A stretch of 64,000 bases of DNA from Certhia americana (taxonomy: Eukaryota > Chordata > Aves > Passeriformes > Certhiidae). Made by a program: the position numbers and the translations under genes. Under the pieces are notes generated by a model. It was not told the DNA's origin, made no database searches, and worked only from the letters and a program-made list of their open reading frames with translations. Below are positions 40,101 to 50,880 of the stretch, in pieces; positions within the stretch are counted from its first letter, which is position 1; the number at the start of each line of letters is the position of its first letter. The DNA lies in NCBI GenBank assembly GCA_018697195.1, contig CM031857.1, positions 64,928,890 to 64,992,889 on the forward strand, in the 5' to 3' direction.

Positions 40101-43100
40101 TCTTCATTTAATAACTTCCTACAAATGATACATTCATTATAATTCATTACTTGGACAATTATATGAAGTCCTATAAGGTTTGGGGTTTTTTACTTGAAAC
40201 ACTCATAGAAATGTGTGATTTTTGTAAAATTAGCAAAGTAAAAGGTCAGAATGGTATGCACACTAACATTCATAAATCTATATGCACATGTATCTATCTA
40301 TATAGATAATATAGATAATCATAATTGTTCTGAATCTGAATTTCAGACATTTTGTCTTCTGTGGACTGCAAGGTTTTTTGATGGTGATTTTTTGCTATGC
40401 ATCTTAAAAACACATCTAAAGGTATTGCTTTTAACATTTGAAGTCTGAATACCATATTTGTATAAGTTTTGTGATCTTTTTATCACACTCCTTTTTCACT
40501 GCTTCTCTGTATATGATTTGGTAATGTAAAAATATAATGACCTTACAGTCTAAGTGACTTTTCCAAGCAGTGAAACTAGTGATTTCATGGGATGACTAAG
40601 TTCAAGATTCTATCTCCTTGAAATTTGTTTCCAGGATGTTAACTGCAAAGCAAGTTATATATAGCAGTAAATGCATGCTTAATTTGTGCAGAAATCATGG
40701 TGTGATGAATACAATTAAGAGCCTCGGAGGGAATAATTATATTACTGCATAAAGCTGGTGGATCTCAAATTGCTTGGTGCCTGGACTTTAAATTGGCCTG
40801 CGTTCCTGTTGTGAAAGTCATTCATAGTAGTAACAAAACTGCAGTCAGAAATAGGGTAGTTTCAAAGTCATGGAAGTATATTTACTCATTTGCTGCAAAT
40901 GACAGAGCCTACAAAATGGAAGCAGCACTTAGAAGTAAATGAATAAAAATTTAATTCTATTAAAAATAAAAACAATGTACATTGAAATATTATTTTATGC
41001 AACAACAAATCTTATAGAAATTATTAAATCTTTATGGCTGGATTTTCTTTCATATTTACACAAGTAGCATCTTGTAGTTCTTACCTGGTCTTTCCAGCTG
41101 ACCACAGGTACTTCCAAGAGGCTTTAATGAAGATCTGTAATTGAATTAAGAGCCACAAACATTGCCTAAGTATAAAATTTGACTAGTAAGCAATTGCCTC
41201 ATATGGACCAGTGAGGTTTCTCACCTAAGGTCTGTGGTAATCAAGGTCAAAATTTTGGGACTAGTTTCTTTCATCTTAACAGCCAAGTGAAATTCAATGG
41301 GCTGACATAGGGTTGCATAACCTAAAGAATTATTAATAATAAAGAAAATTTTGTAGCACAGCTTGCTGTTCAAGTTGGGGGTTTTTCCTATATTGAATAT
41401 GTAACAATGGTTTTACAAGAGCTCTATGACTTAAACCAGAAATTTTTGAGCACAAGATATTTAAGCTGCTGCAGCCCATTTAAGGCTTGAGGGTTTTTTT
41501 AAAATACTCAGCTTCTGTCAGCATTTAGGAACCATTTTCCTATTCTTCTACTTGGTTCTACAGTTCTTGAACACACTACAGGAAACAAGAAATTGTGTAT
41601 GTTGCACTACGAAAAAAAAAAATAAAGCAGCAAATAAACAGTGACTGGTTCTAAAGTCAGTATCTGTAAATATTACCCAAGAGAGGAAAAAAAAAAATTA
41701 CTGAGACTTGTAATTCTGACTATAATGTGAAAATAAAGGCTATGAGCACTATTCCTGAACTGTGGAAAATTTTCTTTTTCCTAGTCAGTATTTCATAAAA
41801 CTCTTACTTAAAAACTAGATATCATTTGTCCTTGATACATTTCTATCCATTTGAAAATTGGTAATGCTGCACTGTTTGCTTTATCAGACACCCTCTTTAT
41901 TTGAAAATATTAATACATAAATTGAAAAACTATTATTTTTTAGATACAGATATAGAATCCAGGTGTTAGTATTCTAGACATAGAACTAGTCATAAAAGAT
42001 ATAACTCCAGGTTTGTGCATCCTAAGACATCATGGTAATGCTGGTGATGCCATAACGGCAATGATAAGAGAGCATGGCTCAGCTAAACCAGAATTTCATA
42101 ATGGTGTCCATTGCCACTATTCTGCTTCCCACGTAAAATCAGTAGTGAATGAAAAGTTAGTTAAGGACTTCATATAACTTTTTCTCTATCAGATCAAATT
42201 TGTGTCATGTTAGGATTTCATGTTTCTGTAAAAGTTTTATTCAAAATATGCTTGAATACCACTGTGGTAATGGAAAGCCTGTATTAATTTTCTTGAAGTG
42301 GTCTTTTAACAGACTGGGAAGTGTCAAATATACAGGCACCCTATCTGCTTGTTGTTTTTGTTGGAGAAGGTGGTTAAGGCAATGTAACATCTATTTTATG
42401 CCCAAAGTTTTATTTCCTCTCTTCCTACACAGGTAAGGAAAAAATCTTCAAGTTACAGTCCTTAACGAAACATTGTACAGCATTCATTTAATCACTGTTT
42501 TATTCAACACCTTTGATAAAGCTTGCCTCTTATATGGGACTGTTAGGAAATAAAGTATCTCCGGATGACCTGTAGAAGATGCATTAACGTCATAAGTAAA
42601 GCCATGCTTACCAGTAAGTCAAATAAAAAAAAAAATATGTAAAACCTGAGCATTAGCTGCCATATTGATTTCACGATTCCAATCAAGCACTTTTGCTAAC
42701 TCAAAACTGAGCCTAAGAGCTGCTTTAAAGTATAGAGGAGGTTTTTCTACTTCTTTTTATTTTTAAACTATTCATCTACAAAATAAATGTGTTCTAATGA
42801 TAGCTTTGTAATAAGAGTATCTGCTGGTGAAACATGTTTTAATAAACATTCTCTGTATCTCAGTGTAAAATAGTTCATTTCTGAAAGGTATTCACAGTGC
42901 CCAGATGTTAAGCCGTAGAAATTTCTTTTTCAACAGTAGCATCTGGCTTATTGGCAGGCTCTACTTGCTCTTTTGTTGGCTTCACTGCAGTTGTCTTTAG
43001 GCTGTGAAATGATTAGTATACTGATGTGATGTCTTATTCACTAGAATCCCATTGCTTTTAGCTAGCTCATGGTTTCTGTTCTGTAACACTTCCAAAAAAA

Positions 43101-44248
43101 TCTAAATAACAACAAAATTTCTCCCAAAGATATCTCCATGAGCTGAAAGAAAGGGGGAAAAAAGCAAAATGATTTCTCCAAGGATAAGGAAGAATTAATG
43201 CATTGCAGAACAATCTGGGAAAAGTACAACAAAAAAATAGTTAACAGATATATTTTATTACTCTAATTTGATTCAGATTTCAAGTTTTATAGATAACTTC
43301 TTGAAGAAATTGTTGATAAAATGTTTTATTTTCTACTTTGAAAAGATTCACTTTAATATAAGATGAAAGTTGGAATCTTCCTTCTATCCTACATATGAGG
43401 TATCATATAAACACAATAGAAAGCATATCAAATTTTAGAACTCTGTGCTCTCTTTAGGAGAGAAGAAAGCTTGGACAATTATTTATTAGCTACATTTTAA
43501 ATTGCCAGCCATATGGGCTCTCAGATATGTACTGGGGCATTGAACCAGCCTTCTTTTTGTATCTGCAGCCTTATGGTCATATACCCGTTTGAGACTGAAC
43601 TTCAGTATAGAGTCTTTTAAATGACTTCTTGATTATCCAATGATTGTATGGAAACCACTTTGTTGTTCAATTTCTGAGTTGATATTATGTAATATAGTTT
43701 CAAAAATGTTACTGGAATAGTTACAGAGAAATTATGTAGAGGTTTTTTGTGGAGTGAGAGAAATTTTGATCCTAAAAGTGATTGATATATACATAGTCTT
43801 ATTGAGATTGTCTTTGAGAACTTTTTCCCTAGGTTCCAGCTAACCTATGAACACTTCATTCAGTTATTTTGGTATTAGATATAAAATTCTGCTATATGGA
43901 ACCAGTCTTTGTTTTCTTATTTATAAATATCCATACAAATCGCATGCTTAGCTATCAGTACTGTCTTGTTTTAAAGTCTCATAAATTTAATCTGAGTTTT
44001 TAATCTGATCTTGAAAATTCTGTGATTTCCAGACTGCATTTTGGATCCAAATAGCCATCTGGCTATATCTCTGTTATATAATGATAGGAAAGATTGAGCC
44101 AATATAAGTAAAGCAGATGGTAAAAGGTGCCTGCTGACCAAACAGGAGCAGTGGGACTCAACTTGCATAGGTCAGCCAATCTGTAGTAGATAATCTCAAT
44201 TGTCATTGCTCATATTTACTGCTTTTGATGTTAGTCTATGTAATTTAT

Positions 44249-44251
44249 ACA

Positions 44252-44293
<42 letters not shown>

Positions 44294-44294
44294 T
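44249..44294. repeat. (AT)n tract
   Basis: Alternating TA units run with a single G interruption near the left end and a phase slip near 44286. The tract is self-complementary and could form a hairpin or cruciform. Length is likely polymorphic. Confidence 0.92.
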
Positions 44295-45734
44295 ACAGTT
44301 TTCTTTGAAACCCTTAGATAATATAATTAAGATATTGAAATATTTAGTTTATATATTTGTGTAGAGTTTATGTATGTCACCTGCCACTTAAAAAATTAAT
44401 GTTGTTGGAGTAGTTTTACTTTAAATTAAATTTGCATCCTTTTGAAAAATAAACAGATACAAGTGCATTAGTTGATATACATACAATTTGTCTTCTAATT
44501 TATGAAAGTATAATGATATTGCATTATTGTTATAAAGTTAATCAAGACTTTAATGAGACAGCTATGTAACTATTGAGTGGTTGTATTTTTTTCTTTTACT
44601 ATAGCGCATGCCTTCAACAAGCTGATTATGCAGTGTAGCAATGAATTCTCTAACTAGAAAGTTATTACTACGTCTATAATGGACACGAATTCTAGATTTG
44701 TAACTTACATTTTTAAGATGCTTTCATATAAAAAATAGAAATAAAAACTTTTAAAAATACACATCAATAGTTACAGCAGGATGTTTAATCTATAGGCACT
44801 TGGTCTGGTTTATTTTCCTTTCTATCTGATTATGCATACATCCATGTATGCAAGTTAAACACAAGATGACTTCTCTTAATAAATAATTCTTTGGTTTTTT
44901 TCAAAGATTATGCTTTCCTGTTCCTAATTGAACATTTTAGAATTTTTTGATAAAAAGAGGTAAGAAGAAGGATTTTATGCAAAGGGAATATTTTCTGAAA
45001 GAAGCTTTTCTCACAGTGAGCGCTTTTGGTTATATTATCTGTTGGATTCTTGAGCCCCCTTCCAAATAAAAAAATAGCTCTATAAGACTTAGCAAACAAG
45101 GATGTAGTTCAAGGAAGCTCATAGGTAAGGAACTGAATATTTATTGAGTGTGTGAAAATATGGAAAAACTTGGCACGTTCTGGTACTAACTAGTAGCTGA
45201 CATCTGTAGTGGAATATAGAAATTAGTAGGTACCCAAAATGTCCTTTTTTTTTTTAAATGTTTTTTTTTTTTCCTGTAAGGTTATGTTCTTACACAAATA
45301 TTTTATTGGAGTTAAACCTTTCATCACCTTCTGTTGCCCAGCAGCTGGTACAAGCCTCTTGTCCCTGGAGCAGAGGTGTAAAAAAAAGTAGGCACTTGGA
45401 ATACAGATGCATTTAACTGGACCGCAACTTTCTCTCTCTGATATTAATTGTAGAGAAATACTCTGTCTATTAGAAAGTTTTAATACAAAAAATATTGTTT
45501 AATTTTTATTATTTATTTGTATTCTATGTGGAAGCAAATTAAACAAGAAGTTCATCACAAAGAATGACAAATGCTGTCATATTTCAGAGTTTGTGACCCC
45601 ACTTTATTCAGTTACATGAAGTAAGAATTTCATACCCAGAGCTCCTAAGACTTCATTTTCTTCTCAGATATTTAGGCAATTTATATGGACTGAAGGCATT
45701 TGAATGGAATTTTTGTGGATTAAAATGTAACTCA

Positions 45735-46275
45735 AAGGGACCAAGGATCAAGAACTACAGCAGTGCTTCATACTGTGACATTAGAAAATCGTGAGAGTAC
45801 ACCTGGGATAAAAAAGGTGATGCTGAAGAGCATTCAGAGTGTTACATTTTCCTTTCTGGGAAATGGATTCCCTAAAATATTGGACAGCCTCCACTAAAAC
45901 AGCAGAGGAATCAATCTAGGAAATTACAGAACAGCAAGTTTAAATTCAATAGCTAGTAAATTGCTAGAGCATTTATTAAAGCAGTCAGTGTGTAAGCACC
46001 TAGAGGAAAGTAAGGTGATAAAACGTAGCCACCATATAGTAGTCGCAGAGAAATCATGCCAACTTAACTATGTCTTACTTTTATATGCCTTACTAAATTA
46101 AGGAAATGTTGGCAACACACAGTAGATCTTGAGCTAAAATCCTGCACAGTATTCTCACACCATGAGAATTGCCATTGTCACATGGCAATTAAAACACAAG
46201 GAGGTTGAAATACTGTATTATGAACATACAACCCACATGAAGATTGACATAAACAGATAATGATTACACTTCATT
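45735..46275 (+). mobile_element. Ancient CR1-like LINE fragment, reverse-transcriptase part
   Basis: A plus-strand frame stays open for 67 codons at 45898-46098. It contains LGNYRTASLNSIASKLLEHL followed by KQSVCKHLEESKVI and later EKSCQLN. This order corresponds to the early reverse-transcriptase region of CR1-type LINEs: an NYR-x-x-SL motif, a K-x-LE motif, HLE, then the S-x-H-x-x-x-x-x-x-KSC segment. The sequence after the stop (about 46100-46160) still resembles the next part of the domain in broken frame. The catalytic YxDD motif is not present in this fragment. No tail or target duplication was seen, and the outer limits are approximate. It is clearly older than the CR1 stubs elsewhere in the window and is not a functional gene. 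Confidence 0.72.
46167..46190. other. Perfect 9-bp inverted repeat
   Basis: AATTGCCAT and ATGGCAATT are separated by six bases (TGTCAC), giving a possible hairpin. It lies at the 3' side of the old LINE fragment. No T-run follows and no function is suggested. Confidence 0.6.
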
Positions 46276-47737
46276 CGTAGATGGCAGGACCACTAATGGA
46301 AAAATTTTTTCAAGAGAAAAAATGTGATTTTTTTGAATATTCTATATATTTTTTTTTAAGTTTTCTTTATTATTTACTAGCAAGTGAAGAGCTTCTGTGT
46401 TTGTATTCAAGGGGAAATTCTTTATACATACAAGCATTTTCTGTTTTTTTGCTGAAAAAAAACCCAAATTTAATCTTTATCTCCAGTTTTAACTCATGTG
46501 GAAGAGAAGTAAGTATAATTCACATTTTACAGAGAACAGAGGCAATATCAACTCACGAAACACTTCGTATTATTGGGGGCTCATAGTAATGATACAACTG
46601 CCCAGCTCACTGTCACTGTCTACTCCAATGAACTGTATTCACATGGAATTAAATCAGAGTTTATAAATATGTTACTAATGATTGTCTGAGAGGTCTTTAA
46701 GCTTTAATAAATGGAGGTAAAGGATGTATATTCCTTGTATACCATGGGACTGATAACATATACAGTTGTGTGTTGCAGCCTATTTCATTTTTGCCACTGC
46801 TTTTCAGCAAAAAGTTCCTAGAAACAAGTGTTTCCTGTTAAACTGAAGTTAGTGAAGAGACAATCTAGATTTCTACAAAGAGCTGAGAAGGTTTTTCCAG
46901 TTTTGCATATTCCAGGCCGGAGTTGAGCCCTTTTTTTCGTGACTGTTCTTTTACACTTAAATTCTGGGCACTTTATTCAATTGAGAAAGCTTATAATTCA
47001 ATCTTAGCATTGTTCCAGTCTGAAAAATGATCCCATCAAAACACTCAACAACACGATGCAGAAAAACACATTGTACTGAGTAAAATCTAGTAGAAAATGG
47101 AGAAGATCTGTCCCAAGTGGGAGATAATAAGGTTAGCTAGAATGCAGCCTTCTCTTCACCTGCTACTTTGTGCTACATTTACCAGAAAGTGTATTAGTTT
47201 TCATATAGTTTCAGGCCTGACCTGTCTCTGTGTTAAATTCCAGCTTCACTGAAGTTCAATTTCAGACACTAAATCACTGCAGGAAGAAGGAGTCAAGAAA
47301 GACTCAGTGAAAGGCACTGGATTTTTGTGTATTTATCTCGCTCAACTCTCTCAAATAAAACACCTATGAGTACACATTCAACAGTAGCACCTGACACTAA
47401 TCTAGGAAAGAGATTACACCAAGATTCTTAGACAACACAATCCCTTCTCCTATTAGGAAGTAGAATATAATGAGTGCTTGGAAATGGAGGTCTTGGATAG
47501 ATATTCACATTTAGTGATTGAAATATAGATTTATACAATTTCTCATTTTCTCACACGCTGTGCTGTTGAGTTTGCTTTTACAACAGAGGCTAGTAATACC
47601 AGCTGAGATGTTCCAGATCTCCCATCTGTCCCATTGCAACCACAGCAGAGGGGAACCAGCCCTTCTAAGACTGTGTGTCACATCTCTGAACTGTTGTGGC
47701 ATCCAAATGAATCAAGCCAGATTTATCTTTATATTTG
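46276..47737. other. Gene-free AT-rich sequence
   Basis: No gene or classified repeat is seen. The frame at 46281-46586 (+, 101 codons) is Phe/Leu-rich without a recognisable domain. Confidence 0.55.

Positions 47738-47802
<65 letters not shown>
47738..47802. repeat. (TATC)n microsatellite
   Basis: About 16 uninterrupted TATC units (GATA on the minus strand) span 65 bp, followed by a TG change and a short TATA-rich flank. Two plus-strand frames through it (47518-47901 and 47634-47858) read as repeated Ile-Tyr-Leu-Ser and are artefacts. Confidence 0.97.
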
Positions 47803-49878
47803 GTAGATATATATATTTATATATGTATAGTTCACCTATACTCCAAGGAAATAAATAGGCACTCTAGGGTACAATCCACCTCTTCTCAGTCAGACATCTA
47901 AATATGTCAGACAAATCATACTTTTGTGTTTCCTATTTCCTCTGTCTCTCCACTAGGAACTTATTTTGATCACATTCCTCAGAGCTTCATAGCAGCACAT
48001 TTAATGCAGTACTTCTGATCACCTTTGCCTCAGAAAATGTGAAGTTTGCTCCAGGCTATAATACATTTGTTTTCTGAACTGACAGTTTAGAAATACTAGC
48101 TTTCCAGAGCTGGTTTGGGCATCCATCCAACAGTTTGTCATGCAGTATAGAAGTACCTGACCTGCTGATGATACTTTGTATTCAGATCATTTAATCACAT
48201 TTTGTTTTAAGTAAATTAGCCCACTGGTCCCTCACATGTTAAATCCATTACCTAGATTCATCTTGCGATGTTAGTGCTGTTAAATTGCCAGTAGCTGCTC
48301 TTATTCTCTTTGAGGTTATTAGGACTTAGACAGCAATTAAGCAACATGTCGACTGCACTAGTGTTTCAACATACAGTATAAGAGCTTATAAGAAGATTGA
48401 ATAGTAGCTCCTGACTAACAGAGCATGTGGCTACACATTGTGCTGTAGATGCCAGCATATGAAATCATTTTCCCAGGACAATATATTAAATAAGTTAAAA
48501 TATGACTTGACAAAACTTCAGAGGATGTACTGCAAACATTCTGTTCTGAATTTTGCAATGAAAATTGATTCATTAGCAATTAGGACTAGAATTTGTACCA
48601 TTTGCATGCCTCCTCAGGTAAAGCTAATTCTCTTTCATCCCTTCAGGTGATAAAATTACTGCATCAAAGGCAGGACTCTGCATTTGTTCTGTCCAGTCTG
48701 TGGGAAAGACCACTCTGCAGCTGTGTGTTTGTCATATAAATACATTACATTTGCAAAAATTCCTCAACTGACCTTACTGGCGTATTTCATCAGTGATTTC
48801 AAAGGTGGATGTTCCTTCACCATGAACCCTTATTAACTATGTGATTGTTGCAAAAAGTGTCTGTAAATTCAGGCTGTATTTTATAATCTGTACTCTGATA
48901 ATTCTGGCCCACAAAAGGCTCATTGCTCATCAGATAAAACAAATATTTTTGGATTTTAACTTTTAATTGCCAATATAAAATTCATAATGGAATTATCAAA
49001 GAAGAAAAGTAAAAATTTAAGCTTGACTGTGCAAAACCAAAACACATTTTATATGTTAAGAAAATGTTTTACAGTTCCATCAGCTCTTCCATGATTTTCA
49101 GTCATGTGGTAGTTCATAATAGCATGGTTCAGTTTCTTAAACACAGGTACTGTGTAAGATCACCAGAGTGCCCTACCTCAATTTTTGCTGCCATTTTGCA
49201 GAGGTACAGGCTCTCTGCAGGTAGTGTCATAACTGCCAGTTCTGTGTGGATTTGTTATACAAAAAAAGAAATTACTTTGTAATTAACTTGTCTATTAGAT
49301 ATTTTGAAGGGATAAAAGGGGAATAAATCCACTCATAAAAATGCTGACATAGATACAGTTTTCTATTAAGCTTCATAGTTCATTATCACCTACCTTATAT
49401 CTAGAATTCTCTTGAAAGAGAATAAACTTTATAATATGAATATAATATGAAATTTTTACTTTATTAATATATTAACAAGCTATTCAATAATACACATTTG
49501 TCCAATTTACAATAGTATTACATTTGTGGCATTGTAAGTGCAGGTTGGATTTTGACAATACCTTCAAGATAATAAGATGAAAATAACTTGAAGAATATTA
49601 ATTTGGCCTAATAATATCTCTGGCATAGAAAGATATCAGTTTTTTCCCTATTTAAAAAGACTCATTAAGAAATCTCTCACTCATGGGAACAGATTAATCT
49701 CACCCAAATTAAGACATCTGAAATTTAAGTGTGTAGCTTAAGCTGGTTTTCCTGGCTCTCTCTGTAGCCATTGGAGAGCCATTCTTCCTACATGTTTTAA
49801 AAGCAAATTTGTGATCTGGAGGATCTCACTTCTCTCTATGATTAGAGATGTTCTGGTGATCTCAAACAGGGAGGAGGG
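47803..49878. other. Gene-free AT-rich sequence
   Basis: No supported gene is present. The last roughly 15 bases before the LTR at 49879 are purine-rich (AAACAGGGAGGAGGG), which could be chance or a retroviral polypurine tract if that LTR lies on the plus strand. Confidence 0.5.
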
Positions 49879-50319
49879 TGATGCCTTGAGAGGCTGCCTA
49901 GAACAGAGGCTAGACAGTGTTACAGGAATAAAGTAGGTATTTATTAAAAGGCCTTCAAAGGATACACCTTGGGCAGGACAAGAGTCTGGCTGTGGCTCCA
50001 CCCAAGATGGACCTCAAGTTACAGGTTTTCACACTTTTATAAGTTTTGGTCCATTTACATATTGGGGTTAATTGTCCAATTACAGATTCAGGTTATGAAG
50101 TCCCATCCTCCCAGATTGCTCTCCTCAATTCAATTCACTGTTGTTTGTCTTTTTTGGGTCTGAAGCTGCAGTGATGTCCTTGGTTCTCAGGCTGGAAAAG
50201 GATTGTTTTGTCTCACAAAACTGTGAAGAGAACTTGCTAACACTTTATATGAAGTTCAGAGTTACACACTAATGCAGTACAGAATCTGGAAAATATGAAA
50301 GCTATAACTTAAGGCATCA
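49879..50319 (-). mobile_element. Endogenous retrovirus LTR, copy E
   Basis: The 441-bp element has perfect 9-bp terminal inverted repeats: TGATGCCTT at the low end and AAGGCATCA at the high end. AATAAA occurs on both strands near the low end (+ at 49927-49932, - at 49940-49945). Minus orientation would give a long U3 and a roughly 60-bp R/U5, a sensible LTR layout, and agrees with the possible gag remnant beside it on the same strand. However, a purine-rich run lies directly left of it, which would fit plus orientation, so strand is uncertain. I recognise the body (words such as CAGGAATAAAGTAGG, GGGTTAATTGTCCAATTAC, GTTATGAAGTCCCATCC) from songbird genomes. Confidence 0.78.
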
Positions 50320-50880
50320 GGGGCACCTGGTCCCAGTAGCAGAGAATCTGTTCAATACTGGTGGGGTATGGGACACTTCTTTAAATTGCTGGAGATCCTT
50401 GAACAGTTTTTCCATGGACAAGACACAGGCCTGTATCAGGAAAGAGATGCTTCCTTCATATAGCTGAGTTTAGCAACCAAGCAATCTACTCTTTGTTCTC
50501 CTTTCCAAGACATCATTGCCAAGGAGTTGCCCTATAGCTATAGCACACTCCGTAGGAAGTTCCACCATGTGGTTTGTATGCACTGGACTTCACCTGCCTT
50601 TATAAGGGGATTGCTCATTCTTTAGATCCTTATGGAGTGCCTCCAGCATAGCTAATTCTCTCAAGTACTGGATACCTTGCTCCATGGTGCTCTATGCATC
50701 TCAATGCAATAACAGATCATCTTAGAGAAAATACCTTTCCCTCCCACTTGATAGGAGCCACCTCCAGAGGCTGTTTCTGTACCTTTCCCAACCTCCTTGT
50801 CAATGCCTGCATGCATACAGGGGCAGGGATCCCAGTTGCTTGGCTTCACTACCATAAAAAGCTCTCTCCTTTTTTAGCCT
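50320..50880 (-). pseudogene. Possible degraded retroviral gag-like remnant
   Basis: This 560-bp stretch next to LTR copy E is less AT-rich than its flanks. On the minus strand it holds open pieces in more than one frame, with stop codons and shifts between them (one open piece is 50661-50855). The pieces resemble in style the gag-derived open frames that accompany this kind of LTR in birds. I see no zinc-knuckle, protease or polymerase motif and no second LTR on the far side within the window. The identification is from memory and weak. It could also be unrelated flanking DNA. It cannot encode an intact protein. Confidence 0.35.

Larger units (their letters stand above)
31026..45734. other. 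Gene-free AT-rich sequence
   Basis: About 14.7 kb have no supported gene or classified transposon. It contains A-runs at 31582-31599 and 34118-34137, a T-run near 36666-36680, and alternating TA tracts near 37955-37970 and 44249-44294. The longest frame without obvious compositional bias is 38161-38490 (-, 109 codons), which has no recognisable domain. Unique-looking blocks such as 40640-40830 might be conserved non-coding DNA, but only alignment could tell. Confidence 0.5.

Noticed and set aside
47518..47901. 127-codon frame with repeated Ile-Tyr-Leu-Ser
   Set aside because: The repeat peptide is the translation of the TATC microsatellite. The rest has no motif.
49864..49878. Purine run next to LTR copy E read as a retroviral polypurine tract
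   Set aside because: No internal retroviral sequence was recognised to its left, while the possible gag remnant is on the right. Left as an orientation caveat only.
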